Part shown: positions 16,677 through 26,456 of the stretch, piece by piece
How positions within the stretch are numbered: position 1 is the first letter of the stretch
Layout: each line of letters opens with the position of its first letter
NCBI GenBank assembly: GCA_910576555.1
Contig: CAJTIY010000002.1
Span: 1 to 64,000, forward strand
Direction: 5' to 3'
Source: an uncultured Alistipes sp.
GTDB taxonomy: Bacteria; Bacteroidota; Bacteroidia; Bacteroidales; Rikenellaceae
Length of the DNA: 64,000 nucleotides
Made by a program: the position numbers and the translations under genes
Notes under the pieces: model-generated
What the model saw: the letters and a program-made list of their open reading frames with translations, nothing else
Told to the model about the DNA's origin: nothing
The model's database searches: none

Positions 16677-19001
16677 TTATCTCGGCGCAATCGCGTTGAA
16701 CTCGTTGGATCCGCAGAAATTGCCGGATGCGCTCGACGAATCGTTGCTGTAGGTGAAGCGGATGTAGCGGCACTGGACGGGCGCATAGAACTTAACGTAC
16801 TGCCACAGATCGCTGTCCGGAGCCCCCACATCGAAGCCGCCGACGAACTGGTCCTCCCAGACGATGCCGTCGACGCTGGTCTTCACGTCGTAGAGACGGC
16901 GCGTCGTATAGCCCTTGTCGCCCAAGATCAGACCCATGCGCCAGCCGATGACGGTATGGGTCGCAGCCATGTCGACCGTCACCATGCGCCGGCCCGAGAG
17001 CGAGGTGTACCAACCCAACTGTCCTGTCTGGATACCGTCGAACATCTCGTCGTTGTTCAGACCGCCGATCGCGCCCGTACCTTCGCCTTCGACCGAATAG
17101 ACCCAGCCCGTGCGGTCCTCGATCACAACGCCGTCGACCGAAGTGGCGCCCTCTTCGACGTTGGTCACCGACTTCTTGAACAGAAGATACTTGACCAGCG
17201 AACTCTCGCCGGAGGCCCGGTAATCGGGGTTGCCGCCGAGGTCGATGCGGATCGCCGCCATAGCGCCCGCGGCGGTGAGCCGCGACGGATCGACCGCCTT
17301 GATCTCGACGGGATCGATCGACGAGGAGGCTTTCTTCAACCCGATCGTCGAAGGAACCGTCACGTCGCTCTTAGCGATCGCCGCATAGGAGGTGCCGTGC
17401 GCCTCGTTATAGGCGGCGACCAGCGAAGGATCGAACACCACCGGGAAGTCCGCATCGGCGGGTGCCGTAGGCGTCAGCATCACCCGCAGCGAATAGGTGC
17501 CCTCCTCGGTGATCGTACCGTCGGGAAGCGCACAGGTCTTCACCTCGGTCAGCGAGCCGCCGTCGGGGATGCCGATCTCCACGATCGCATCCACGGTCTT
17601 CAGCTTCAGGTAGCGCACCTCCTTGTCGAGGTTGGCCGAGAAGGACTTGTTCTTCGAGAAATCGGCACGGATCGGCACGAGGTACTCCTCGCCGTCGACG
17701 AACGACGAAACGTCGCTGATGATGACGTAGGCGGGCTCGGCCGTCTCCTGCTCGCCCTGCGCGAAATGCAACGGACCCGAGAAGGAGACGATCGACGGAT
17801 CGACCGTCTTATATTCGGTGTAGTAGTAATCGTTATATTTGGAAACCAGCGAGTTGTCCACCATCAGAGGAATATTCACCTCGGCAGCGGGAACGCCCGT
17901 AACCACGGCCGTGAACGGAATGCGGAGCTCCTCGGTAAGACCCGAAGGATAGAGGGCGATCTGGTGCGCGGTTTCGCCTGCCTCGTTGAGCGACAGCAGG
18001 TTTTTCGTATAGTCGCCGCGCGGCGCGGGATTGGCCAGCTGGATCGCCCGACGGAGGTACTTGTAGGGCATGTCGGCATGGCCGTACTCGTACTCCATGT
18101 GGTAGGAGCCGAAGCCGCACGAGGTGCCGTTGACCGCGAAATCGGCCATACCCAGCAGCGACGGCATCGACTCGCCGCTCAAGGTCGTATGGTTCACGCC
18201 GCCGTTTTTCCACAGCGACTCGAAGTTCTCGGTGAAGATGATGCGGTCGGCCGTCCAACCCACTGCCTCCGCATTGCGCGTACGGCTCTGCAGATTGCCC
18301 GCACTGCCGCAGTTGTAGGCCTGCGAAACGGCGTAGTCGCACAGTTCGGCGATGCCCATGTCGAGCCGGTCGATGTTGCCGTCGATGAGGAACAGACGGC
18401 CGGTGCCCGACTTGGGACCGATGTACTGGCTCAACTGCTCGCAGAACTTCTTGAACAGACCCGGCGTCGTGTTGAGCGGGCCGAGGTGGTCGGCGGCCGT
18501 CTCGAAGTCGATGTCGATGCCGTCGTACTGGTACTTGTCCATCGAGTCCTTGCCCCAAGCCTTAGCGTAGGCCACGAGCGACTCGTCGGTGATCTGCCCG
18601 TCGACCTTGAACTCCTCGGGAACGTCTTTGGCCGAGATGCAGAAGACCACCTTCGTGCCCAGCACCTGCTGCACGAACGCCTTGTCCTCGATCTGCGCGG
18701 GGGTCAGGCTGTGCCACTGGCTCCAGAGCGAGATGATGTCCATCGAGTCGGGCGTGCTCCGCATGCGGCTCTGCTCCGAAGCGTTGATGGCCGTCCACGA
18801 ACCGAACCAGCCGAAGGCCAGCGGGTGCTCGGTCTGCTTGTAAGCGCGAAGACGGGCGAAATAGGCCGCATCACGCACGATGGGCGCCTGCTTGAACGGA
18901 TCCTGCACCCGTACCGGCTCCGGTGTGGTCTGCGTCTCGCAGGAGCACACGGCCGCAGCGCAGGCAAGCAGCGATATAATATTTTTCAACGTATTTTTCA
19001 T
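16677..19001 (-). CDS. GH18 family endo-glycosidase-like lipoprotein with C-terminal F5/8 C domain
   Basis: A 774-residue lipoprotein (Cys in 'AAAVCSC', residues 19-21). The GH18 catalytic signature DxxDxDxE is intact as 'DGIDIDFE' (Asp160-Glu167), so hydrolysis by substrate-assisted catalysis is expected. The domain fits endo-beta-N-acetylglucosaminidases of the EndoF/BT3987 type rather than processive chitinases. Residues about 340-620 hold two DUF1735-like beta domains, and about 640-774 a discoidin/F5-8 type C carbohydrate-binding module. It lies directly behind SusD. The family and context suggest release of N-glycans from glycoproteins; this is inference, since chitin-type substrates are also possible. 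Confidence 0.9.
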   Translation of the reverse strand: MKNTLKNIISLLACAAAVCSCETQTTPEPVRVQDPFKQAPIVRDAAYFARLRAYKQTEHPLAFGWFGSWTAINASEQSRMRSTPDSMDIISLWSQWHSLTPAQIEDKAFVQQVLGTKVVFCISAKDVPEEFKVDGQITDESLVAYAKAWGKDSMDKYQYDGIDIDFETAADHLGPLNTTPGLFKKFCEQLSQYIGPKSGTGRLFLIDGNIDRLDMGIAELCDYAVSQAYNCGSAGNLQSRTRNAEAVGWTADRIIFTENFESLWKNGGVNHTTLSGESMPSLLGMADFAVNGTSCGFGSYHMEYEYGHADMPYKYLRRAIQLANPAPRGDYTKNLLSLNEAGETAHQIALYPSGLTEELRIPFTAVVTGVPAAEVNIPLMVDNSLVSKYNDYYYTEYKTVDPSIVSFSGPLHFAQGEQETAEPAYVIISDVSSFVDGEEYLVPIRADFSKNKSFSANLDKEVRYLKLKTVDAIVEIGIPDGGSLTEVKTCALPDGTITEEGTYSLRVMLTPTAPADADFPVVFDPSLVAAYNEAHGTSYAAIAKSDVTVPSTIGLKKASSSIDPVEIKAVDPSRLTAAGAMAAIRIDLGGNPDYRASGESSLVKYLLFKKSVTNVEEGATSVDGVVIEDRTGWVYSVEGEGTGAIGGLNNDEMFDGIQTGQLGWYTSLSGRRMVTVDMAATHTVIGWRMGLILGDKGYTTRRLYDVKTSVDGIVWEDQFVGGFDVGAPDSDLWQYVKFYAPVQCRYIRFTYSNDSSSASGNFCGSNEFNAIAPR

Positions 19002-19035
19002 AGTCGTATTCGTTTAAGATTCAATTCCCCGCGCA

Positions 19036-20610
19036 TTACTTCGCATCCCACCACAGACGCGCGCCGCCCGTATCGGCACCGCCCTTGAGCAGGCGAGCCG
19101 CAGCGTTGACCGCACCGGCGTTGTTCGAGTACTCGCTCTTGGGGAAGATGACGCGGCGGATCTGCGTGTTCTTGTTGATCGACGGGTCGTTGCTGTTCTC
19201 CAGAATCGGGAAGATCCGCGGGAAGCCCGTGCGGCGGAACTCGGCCCAAGCCTCCATGCCGTTGGGGAACAGGGCGATCCACTTCTGCGTGATGATGCGC
19301 TCCAGCTCGTTGCCGTCGTCGGCCCACTTCACCGTGACGCTCGAGAGCGCGTTGGTGCTGTACTTGGTGGGGTTCTCCGACGAGTCGTTGAAGCGGCCCG
19401 GGCGCTTATCGCTCGCAGCGTAGGCCGCAGCCTCCGAAGCCGAGAGGCCGTTCTCGACGAACGAGAGGCGGATGCCCTCCTCGTAGAGCGACTTCGCATC
19501 GGCGCTCTGGCTCTTCGTGAGGTAGTACTCGGCCTTGAGGAACGCCACCTCCGAGGCCAGCAGCCAGCGCATCGGCGTCTCGCCGTAGATGTTGGGGGCC
19601 GACATGTTCGTATAGAACTTCTGCTCGGTGGAACCCAGACCGTTGCGCACGCCGTGGAACTGACCGTCGAGCGGCGAGGGCTGGAACATCGCGGCGCGGC
19701 GCGGGTCCTCGTAGCCGTTGAGGAAGGAGTCCATCGAAGCGCTCATGCGGGCGTCGTTGTAGGAGCCCCACATCATCTCGAGGGGGTTGTTGACCGAGAT
19801 CTGGCGGTAGCTCGCCAGATAGGCGTTGTCCGACGTCGCGGTGATGACCCCGCCGTCGATCGCCTCCTGCGCATACTGCGCAGCACGGGTCGGATCGACG
19901 TAGCGGATGCGCATCGCAAGGCGCAGCTTGAGCGAGTTGGCGAACTTGAGCCACTTCGAGAAGTCGCCGCCGTAGACCGCGTCGACCTTCACGAGCGACT
20001 TGCTGTCGGGCGTCGTGGCGAGGAACTCCTCGAGCGTCGAGATCGAGTTGTCGAGCGTCGCGAAGAAGTGGTCGTAGAGCACATCCTGCGCATCGTAGGG
20101 GTTGCGCGACTCGCCGAAGCGGAGCACCGGAAGCGGACCGTACATGTCGCTCGCGCGGTGGAGCGTGACGACCTTAAGGATGTCGCCCACGGCCATGATC
20201 TCGCCCGAGACGAGACCCTGATCGTAGGCCGCCTTGAGCTGCAGCCATGCGGGCATCACCTGCGTGAAGGCAACCTCGAAGACGGTGTTGCGCCAGCTGT
20301 TCGTCAGGTTGTAGACCAGCGGGTTGATGCCGCCCTCCCAGTGGTTGGCGCAGGCCATATAGCCGGCGAAGTGGTCGGCGAGCAGGTTCCAGCCCGTCTG
20401 GTAACGGTTCACGGGAACGGTCGTCTCGCCCGTCGTGGGGTACATCGCGTCGAGCTCCATCGAGGTGATGAGCGTCGTGGGGTCGACCTGCTGCGCGGCG
20501 TTGGGGTCGGTGTTGAAGTATTCGAAATCGCCCGTGCAGGAACTTGCCGCCAGTGCGAGCGCGGCTACGGTTCCCCAGCCGATTCCGATTTTATCGAGTA
20601 TGTTTTTCAT
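19036..20610 (-). CDS. susD-like: SusD/RagB-family glycan-binding lipoprotein
   Basis: A 524-residue outer-membrane lipoprotein (lipobox 'AASSC', Cys25) of the SusD-like_2 (SusD/RagB) type. Helical TPR-like segments ('WSELLARF'-type pattern replaced here by 'FSKWLKFANSLKLRLAMRI') and the C-terminal 'EAWAEFRRTGFPRI' are conserved in the family. SusD proteins form the lid of the SusC transporter and hold the oligosaccharide. It starts 12 bp after susC, so the pair is co-translated. Confidence 0.96.
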   Translation of the reverse strand: MKNILDKIGIGWGTVAALALAASSCTGDFEYFNTDPNAAQQVDPTTLITSMELDAMYPTTGETTVPVNRYQTGWNLLADHFAGYMACANHWEGGINPLVYNLTNSWRNTVFEVAFTQVMPAWLQLKAAYDQGLVSGEIMAVGDILKVVTLHRASDMYGPLPVLRFGESRNPYDAQDVLYDHFFATLDNSISTLEEFLATTPDSKSLVKVDAVYGGDFSKWLKFANSLKLRLAMRIRYVDPTRAAQYAQEAIDGGVITATSDNAYLASYRQISVNNPLEMMWGSYNDARMSASMDSFLNGYEDPRRAAMFQPSPLDGQFHGVRNGLGSTEQKFYTNMSAPNIYGETPMRWLLASEVAFLKAEYYLTKSQSADAKSLYEEGIRLSFVENGLSASEAAAYAASDKRPGRFNDSSENPTKYSTNALSSVTVKWADDGNELERIITQKWIALFPNGMEAWAEFRRTGFPRIFPILENSNDPSINKNTQIRRVIFPKSEYSNNAGAVNAAARLLKGGADTGGARLWWDAK

Positions 20611-20622
20611 CGTTTTGTCGTT

Positions 20623-23600
20623 TTAGAATTGGAGTCTTACGCTGAAACCGATCGTGCGCACGCTCGGCTGCATGAAGAAGTCGAGACCCTGATAGTAGGT
20701 GCTCGTCGACGCAGTCGTCTCGGGATCGAACGGAGCCTTGTTGTAGAACATGAAGAGGTTGCGGCCCACGAGCGAGACGGTAGCCTGCATCTTGTTCTTG
20801 AACCAGCGCGAAGGCAGGTCGTAACCGAGCGAGAGCTCGCGCAGACGGACGTTGTCCATGTCGTAGACGTAGCGTGCGAGCATGCCCATGCCGTCGCCCG
20901 AGTTGTTGAAGAAGTCCTTCGCACCCGAGTTGGGGAGCACCTGCTTGTCCGAAAGACGGACGCCCTTCTCGCGCGCCTCGACCGAAGCCTCCGACACGCC
21001 GAAGCGGTCCATGAGGGCCTGCGTCACCGAGACGCCGCGGCCGCCGATGCGCGCGTCGACCAGAACGCCGAGGTTGAGGCCCTTGTAGGAGAACTGGTTG
21101 TTCCAGCCCAGACGGAAGCGCGCCTCCGTGTTGCCGGCGTAGATCCACGTGTCGGGATCGGTCGTCACGGCGCTGCTGTTCGGGTCGACGTAGATCTCGC
21201 CCTTCTCGTCGGTCTTGAGACCCGTGACGTAGAAGTCGCCGATCGAACCGCCCTTGCGGAGCTTCACGCGGTAGCCGCCGTAGTCCATGTTGACCTCCGG
21301 AATCGATACCACGGCACCCGTCACGGGGTCGACCGTACCTTCGGGAACCAGCTCCTTGATCTCGTTGCGGTTCATCGAGAAGTTGACGTTGGTCGACCAC
21401 GAGAAGCCGCTCCACGTGTTCTTGTAGCCGGCGACGGCCTCGATACCCCAGTTGTTGACCTTACCGGCGTTGAGGTAGGCCTGCTTGTAACCCGTGCTGG
21501 GAGGCGCGTCGTAGAGGAAGAGCTGGTTGTAGGTATCGGTGTTGTAGTAGGTGAAGTCGGCCCAGATCTTGTTGCCGAGGAACTTGGCGTTCAAACCGAC
21601 CTCGAACGACTTCGTACGCTCGGGACGCAGGTGCGTGGCCGGAGCGCAGGTCTCGGTGGTCACCACGCCGCCCTTGATCGAGTAGTTGCGGCCCGTGATG
21701 TAGCGCTCGGGGGCGTTACCCACCTCGGCGTACGAGGCGCGGACCTTCAGGAACGAGATGCCGGCTTTCGACAGGTCGGCCATCGACGAGATCACGGCCG
21801 AGAGACCCACCGAGGGGTAGAAGATGTTCATCCGGTCGGTGAAGGCCAGCTGCGAAGCCCACTCGTTGCGCGCCGTGACGTCGAGGTAGAGCATGCCCCG
21901 CCAGCCCAGCTGCAGGGTGGCGTAGAGCGCCTGATTCTGATCGTGGTAGTTCTCCTCCGTAGGCAGCGTGTTCAGGTCGGTCGACACGATGTTGTTGTAG
22001 GTGAACTTGTTGGGCATACCGGCCAAGTGACCCTCGTAGCCCGTCACCGCATGCTTGTCGTCGATGAGGCTCGCACCGAGGTTGAACTGCAGCGAGAGCT
22101 CGTTGTCCCAGAACGACTTGTCGATCGACAGCAACGCGTCGGCGTAGAGGTTCTTGTGGGTCATCGAGTGGTTGAGGTAGTTACCGTACTCCGAAGCGAA
22201 GAGCGTGTTCGACGACGCGTAGATCTTGCGCGTGTAGTTCATGTGGGTGTTGTCGGTGCGGACGCGGCCCGAGACCGAAAGCCAGTCGAGGATGTCCCAC
22301 TTCAGCGTGGCGTTGAACGTGTAGCGCTGCATGTTGTTCTCGAAGAGCTCGCGGTTGGTCACCCAGTAGGGGTTCTCGACGCCGTTGATGAACTCCAGAC
22401 CCCAGAACTGCTCGCTGTAGCCCAGATTGGCGTTGTAGCGCTCGTAGACCTGATACTTGCGGATATCGTCGCCGCGCGGGAAGAGGTAGGCGCCGATCAG
22501 CGGGTTGTGGTAGATACCCTGCACCAGCGCGTTGCGCGTGTACTGCTTCATGTAGGTGGCGCCCAGATCGAGCGTCAGCTTGTCCTTCACGAGCTCGGCG
22601 GTATTGCGCAGCGAGAAGTTGTAGCGGTTGTAGACGTTGTTGGGGATGATGCCGCGCGTGTTGACCGTAGCGGCCGAGAAATAGGTCTGGTTGCGCTCCG
22701 TGCCGGCGGTGATGCCCAGCGAGTTGGTCACGTCGAAGCCCGTCTGGAAGAAGTCCTTCGGGTCGTAGCTGCTCGGCGTGGCCAGCTTCTCGCCCCAGCT
22801 CATCGAGGGAGCGTCGAGCGTCGTGCCGTAGGTGTTCTGGAAGCGGGGCATGACGAAGGGCGACGAGAAGGTCGTGTTGTTGGCGAAGTTGACGCGAACG
22901 CCGCCCTCGCGGCCCTTCTTCGTGGTGATGAGGATGACGCCGTTGGCACCCTGCGAACCGTAGAGCGCGGCGGCCGTGGCGCCCGTCAGCACCGACATCG
23001 ACTCGATGTCCTCGGGGTTGAGGTTGGCGATACCCTCGTAGTCGCCGCCGTCGGGCGTCTCGTAGATACCCTCGGTCTGGGCCGAGCGGAGGCTCGGAAG
23101 GGGAATACCGTCGACCACGTAGAGGGCGTTGTTGTTGCCGTTGATCGACTTCACGCCGCGCATCACCACACGCGTCGAACCGCCCGCACCCGACGCGCTG
23201 GCGTTGATCTGCAGACCGGCGATCTTACCCGAAAGCGAGTTGACGAAGTTGGCGTCCTTCACCGTATTGACGATGTCGCCCGAGACCTCCTGCACGTTGT
23301 AGGTCAGCGCCTTCTCCTGACGCTTGATACCGAGTGCGGTGACCACGACGGCGTCGAGCACCTCGTTGTCCTCCTGCATGACGACCTGCAGCGGCGACCA
23401 GCCCGAAACCGGAACCGACACCTTGCGGTAGCCGATGAGCGACACCTCGAGCACGTCGCCCGGCTTGGCCTGCGGCAGCGAGAAGTTGCCTTCGAAATCG
23501 ACGGCCGCACCGGTCGTGGTGCCGGCGATGACGACCGTGGCGCCGATCAGGGGCTGGCCCTTATCGTCCTTGACGGAGCCTGCGATACCCCCCCCCACGG

Positions 23601-23979
23601 GTTTCGGGGCGGCTTTCGCGCCCGTCTTCGAGAGGACGATGTGGTTGTCCTTGAGCGTGTAGGTCACGCCCGTACCGGCGAACAGACGGTCGAGCACCGA
23701 CGGGAGGGTCTCCTCCGCGGCCGAGAGCGTCACCGGCTTCGCGGCGTCGATATCGGCCGAGTTGTAGACGAACGAATAGTCGGTCTGCTGTTGAATCGTC
23801 TGGAAGACTTGGGCGATGGAGGCATTGCGCACATCCACGCTCACGCGCGGTGCGGGCGACTGTCCGGCGGCATGCGCGCCGAGACTTCCCATCAGCAGAA
23901 CCGGGGCGATCAGCAGGCAGCGGAACCATGTCCGCAGCGTCTGCGCACCCCTGCCTGCGGCAAGGTTGAATTTTTTCAT
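20623..23979 (-). CDS. susC-like: SusC/RagA TonB-dependent transporter with STN signalling domain
   Basis: A 1118-residue outer-membrane beta-barrel. After a long signal peptide (to about residue 40) comes an STN domain (about 46-117, 'VSVDVRNASIAQVFQTIQQQ'), a CarboxypepD_reg-like domain (about 131-210, 'GSVKDDKGQPLIGATVVIAG'), the family motif 'ALGIKRQEKALTYNVQ', a plug (about 225-345) and the barrel. STN domains relay substrate loading to a FecR anti-sigma factor, and one is encoded directly upstream. It imports oligosaccharides with energy from TonB-ExbB-ExbD; an exbBD cluster lies at about 42 kb. A short hairpin (24023-24042) lies in its leader. Confidence 0.97.
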   Translation of the reverse strand: MKKFNLAAGRGAQTLRTWFRCLLIAPVLLMGSLGAHAAGQSPAPRVSVDVRNASIAQVFQTIQQQTDYSFVYNSADIDAAKPVTLSAAEETLPSVLDRLFAGTGVTYTLKDNHIVLSKTGAKAAPKPVGGGIAGSVKDDKGQPLIGATVVIAGTTTGAAVDFEGNFSLPQAKPGDVLEVSLIGYRKVSVPVSGWSPLQVVMQEDNEVLDAVVVTALGIKRQEKALTYNVQEVSGDIVNTVKDANFVNSLSGKIAGLQINASASGAGGSTRVVMRGVKSINGNNNALYVVDGIPLPSLRSAQTEGIYETPDGGDYEGIANLNPEDIESMSVLTGATAAALYGSQGANGVILITTKKGREGGVRVNFANNTTFSSPFVMPRFQNTYGTTLDAPSMSWGEKLATPSSYDPKDFFQTGFDVTNSLGITAGTERNQTYFSAATVNTRGIIPNNVYNRYNFSLRNTAELVKDKLTLDLGATYMKQYTRNALVQGIYHNPLIGAYLFPRGDDIRKYQVYERYNANLGYSEQFWGLEFINGVENPYWVTNRELFENNMQRYTFNATLKWDILDWLSVSGRVRTDNTHMNYTRKIYASSNTLFASEYGNYLNHSMTHKNLYADALLSIDKSFWDNELSLQFNLGASLIDDKHAVTGYEGHLAGMPNKFTYNNIVSTDLNTLPTEENYHDQNQALYATLQLGWRGMLYLDVTARNEWASQLAFTDRMNIFYPSVGLSAVISSMADLSKAGISFLKVRASYAEVGNAPERYITGRNYSIKGGVVTTETCAPATHLRPERTKSFEVGLNAKFLGNKIWADFTYYNTDTYNQLFLYDAPPSTGYKQAYLNAGKVNNWGIEAVAGYKNTWSGFSWSTNVNFSMNRNEIKELVPEGTVDPVTGAVVSIPEVNMDYGGYRVKLRKGGSIGDFYVTGLKTDEKGEIYVDPNSSAVTTDPDTWIYAGNTEARFRLGWNNQFSYKGLNLGVLVDARIGGRGVSVTQALMDRFGVSEASVEAREKGVRLSDKQVLPNSGAKDFFNNSGDGMGMLARYVYDMDNVRLRELSLGYDLPSRWFKNKMQATVSLVGRNLFMFYNKAPFDPETTASTSTYYQGLDFFMQPSVRTIGFSVRLQF

Positions 23980-24114
23980 GGAATAAGATTTAGGTTAAAA
24001 TAGGAATAGAGTGCGTGAATACGATCGCTCGCGGGAGCGATCCGTCGGTCGGGAGGTTCATTCGGTCATAGGCTTATGGGGTTTGGTCGTTTATCGGGTC
24101 GGCAGCACCGCGGA

Positions 24115-25128
24115 TCAGCGTCCCGGTGCGGGGTAGATTTCGATGACGTTGCCCGCCGTGCGGTAGGTGAACTTATAGGTCAGCTGCAGCACCGACATGA
24201 TGTGGTAGATGCCGTCTTCGACATGGAAGTCGCCCGAGAAGCACTCCTCGCGCAGGCGGTCGTCCATGAAGCGGACGTTGACGTTGTAGTAGCGTTCGAG
24301 TTCGGCGACGATCTGCCCGAAGGTGTTGTGTTCGAAGCTGAAACGGCCCTCGATCCAGCGGATCGAACGGTCGGCGGCCTTGCACTCCTCGAGCGACATG
24401 GCGCCCGTGCTCGAATCGAAGACGAGCCGCTGCGCGGGGCGCAGCCGCACCGACGACGACTCGTTGTCGTGGGCATGCGCCGCGACGGCGCCCTCGAGCA
24501 GGACGGTGGTGACCCGGTGCCGCTCCTCGTCGTTGCGGATGTTGAACCGCGTGCCGAGCACGCGCACGTCGAGTCCGCCGGTCGTCACCACGAAGGGAGC
24601 ATGCTCGTCGTGCGCGACCTCGAAGTAGGCCTCGCCCTCCATCGCCACGCGGCGCTGGCGCGAGAAGAAGGGGGCGACGTACTCCACGCGGCTGTTGGAG
24701 TTGAGCCACACCTTCGTGCCGTCGGGCAGCACCACCTGCGAACGCTCGCCCAGCTGCGTGTAGACCGTCACCGGGCGCGACAGGCGCTCCGAAAGCGACA
24801 CGGTGGTCAGGCCCCCCGTCACGAGCACGGCGACCGCCGCGGCCGCGGCGCAGGCGCGCACGACGATGCGGCGCATCCGCAGGCGCTGCGGCCGGCGGAT
24901 CCGGTTCCTGACGCTGCGCAGCGCCGCCTCGGTGTCGATCCTGTGGGCGTCGTTCACGCGGTCGTTGAGAAACAATATATAATAGATTTCGCCCAGCTTA
25001 CGGCGGTTGGCTTCCGAAGCCGCATACCACGCCTCCACGGCAGCGGCGGTTTCGGCATCGACATCGCCGCGCAGATAGGCGGCGAGGGTCTCTTCGTCGA
25101 GGGTCAGGTTCCTTTTCATGATTCGCAC
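24115..25128 (-). CDS. FecR-family anti-sigma factor
   Basis: A 337-residue single-pass membrane protein. The N-terminal cytoplasmic part (DUF4880-like, to about residue 80) binds the sigma factor, a transmembrane helix follows ('ACAAAAAVAVLVTGGL'), then the periplasmic FecR domain ('VYTQLGERSQVVLPDGTKVWLNSNSRV' pattern) and a C-terminal DUF4974/STN-like domain ('SGDFHVEDGIYHIMSVLQLT'). It should hold the neighbouring ECF sigma factor until the STN domain of SusC signals substrate. It lies 120 bp downstream of the sigma gene. Confidence 0.95.
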   Translation of the reverse strand: MRIMKRNLTLDEETLAAYLRGDVDAETAAAVEAWYAASEANRRKLGEIYYILFLNDRVNDAHRIDTEAALRSVRNRIRRPQRLRMRRIVVRACAAAAAVAVLVTGGLTTVSLSERLSRPVTVYTQLGERSQVVLPDGTKVWLNSNSRVEYVAPFFSRQRRVAMEGEAYFEVAHDEHAPFVVTTGGLDVRVLGTRFNIRNDEERHRVTTVLLEGAVAAHAHDNESSSVRLRPAQRLVFDSSTGAMSLEECKAADRSIRWIEGRFSFEHNTFGQIVAELERYYNVNVRFMDDRLREECFSGDFHVEDGIYHIMSVLQLTYKFTYRTAGNVIEIYPAPGR

Positions 25129-25248
25129 ATCTAATAGTAATACAATCCGCCGGCGCGGAATACTAAACGGAACGGATATTTTTTTCGATTTTTTTCGCTT
25201 CGCACGACGGGGCGCTCCGCGTCGAGGCCCCGAACTCCCCGAGCGGGG

Positions 25249-25869
25249 TCAGAAGGGTTCGGAAAAAAACAGCAGTGCGACCAGCGGCCAGCAATCCTTC
25301 AGCTCGGCGCGGAGCAGCCGCACGGTCTGCCCGATGCGGTAGTTGACCGTCTGCGGCGAGACGTGCAGCGCCTCGGCGATCTGGCGGTGGGTCATCCCCT
25401 CGAGGCGGTGCATGCGGAAGGTCTCGCGGAACTCCGCCGGCATGCGGTCGAGCGCCGCCGTGAGCCGGCGCATGAGTTCGCCCTCGAGATAGAGGTCGGG
25501 ATCGTCGAACGTCGCCTCGTAGCGTTCGGCCAGCTCGCCGATCACGCGGCGGCGCAGCGCACGGCGCGAGGCGCTGTTGATCGACTTGTTGCGTACGATG
25601 GTGAAAATCAGCGATTTGACCGGCATCTCGGGCGAAAGCGAACGGCGGTTCTCCCACACCCACATGAGCGTGTCCTGCACCAGCTCCTCGGCGCGCTCGG
25701 GCACGACGAAGCGCGTGGCATAGGTGCACAGCGGGCGGTAATAGCGGCGGAACAGCGCGTCGTAGCACCGTTCGTCGCCCGCACGGAGGCGGTCGACCAC
25801 CGTGCGGTTGTCGTCCAGATCGATCGTATGTCGGCTGCCTGCCATTTGCGTAAAAAAGAGGTCCCCCAT
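25249..25869 (-). CDS. ECF-type RNA polymerase sigma-70 factor
   Basis: A 206-residue sigma factor with region 2 ('CYDALFRRYYRPLCTYATRF', 'AEELVQDTLMWVWENR') and region 4 ('MPAEFRETFRMHRLEGMTHRQIAEAL', with HTH 'VSPQTVNYRIGQTVRLLR'). It is the FecI/Bacteroidota PUL type that activates the adjacent susC operon. The start at 25869 sits 26 nt after a strong promoter; the ATG eight codons later is an alternative. Confidence 0.95.
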   Translation of the reverse strand: MGDLFFTQMAGSRHTIDLDDNRTVVDRLRAGDERCYDALFRRYYRPLCTYATRFVVPERAEELVQDTLMWVWENRRSLSPEMPVKSLIFTIVRNKSINSASRRALRRRVIGELAERYEATFDDPDLYLEGELMRRLTAALDRMPAEFRETFRMHRLEGMTHRQIAEALHVSPQTVNYRIGQTVRLLRAELKDCWPLVALLFFSEPF

Positions 25870-25895
25870 CGCCCGAAAACGACCGAGACCTTAAA

Positions 25896-25926
25896 CAAAA
25901 ATACTATTTTATCCGAAAATTCCAAA
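25896..25926 (-). promoter_or_regulatory. Housekeeping promoter of the ECF sigma gene
   Basis: On the minus strand, TTTG (25923-25926), a 19-bp spacer and TATTTTTG (25896-25903) match the Bacteroidota primary-sigma promoter almost perfectly. Confidence 0.8.
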
Positions 25927-25944
25927 ATCGCGCCTGTTCGAACA

Positions 25945-26456
25945 CCGGATCGAGCGGGGACGTGGGCGGGGAGCGGAGACAGGAGCAGGGTCGAGGGCGG
26001 AGAGCGGAGAGCGGGAACAGAGCGCGGTGACGGAGCGGAAACGGGGAAAGAGGAGGGACAGGTGCAGGGTGCGGAGACGGAGTGGAAGCGAGGAAAGAAG
26101 AGGGATGGGAGCAGAGACGGGAGCAGAGTCGAGGGAGGGAGCGGGAACAGGGCGCGGAGACGGAGTGGGAACGGGGAAAGAGGAGGCATGGGAGCGGGGA
26201 CAGGAGCGGGAGGAGGAAGGAAGGGAGCGGGAGGGAATAGGCGGAAAAGAATGGGAGGTAACCGGACAGGAGGAAGTGGAAGGGAGGAATCGGGAGGGAG
26301 AAAACCGGGCGGAAGGGAGCGGGAGGGAGAGAGCGGAAGGGAGAGAGCGGAAGGGAGAGAGCGGAAGGGAGAGAGCGGAAGGGAATAGGCGGAAAAGAAT
26401 GGGAGGTAACCGGGAGGAAGGAAGGGAGCGGGAGGAAACCCCCGAAGGGGAGAGAA
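25945..26456. repeat. G/A-rich low-complexity tract upstream of rnpB
   Basis: A purine-rich array on the plus strand between the sigma gene and rnpB. It includes four near-exact 16-bp GAGAGAGCGGAAGGGA units (about 26317-26385) and a 26-bp direct repeat (GGCGGAAAAGAATGGGAGGT...) at 26240 and 26388, 148 bp apart. No gene is seen in it. Confidence 0.75.

Noticed and set aside
19654..24003. 1449-codon plus-strand open frame opposite susC/susD
   Set aside because: It is antisense to two well-supported genes; its translation is Arg/Val/Leu/His-rich with no domain. Long antisense frames are expected in GC-rich genes.
24023..24042. Riboswitch or terminator between anti-sigma and susC
   Set aside because: Only an 8-bp hairpin with no T-run or recognisable aptamer; its role cannot be supported.
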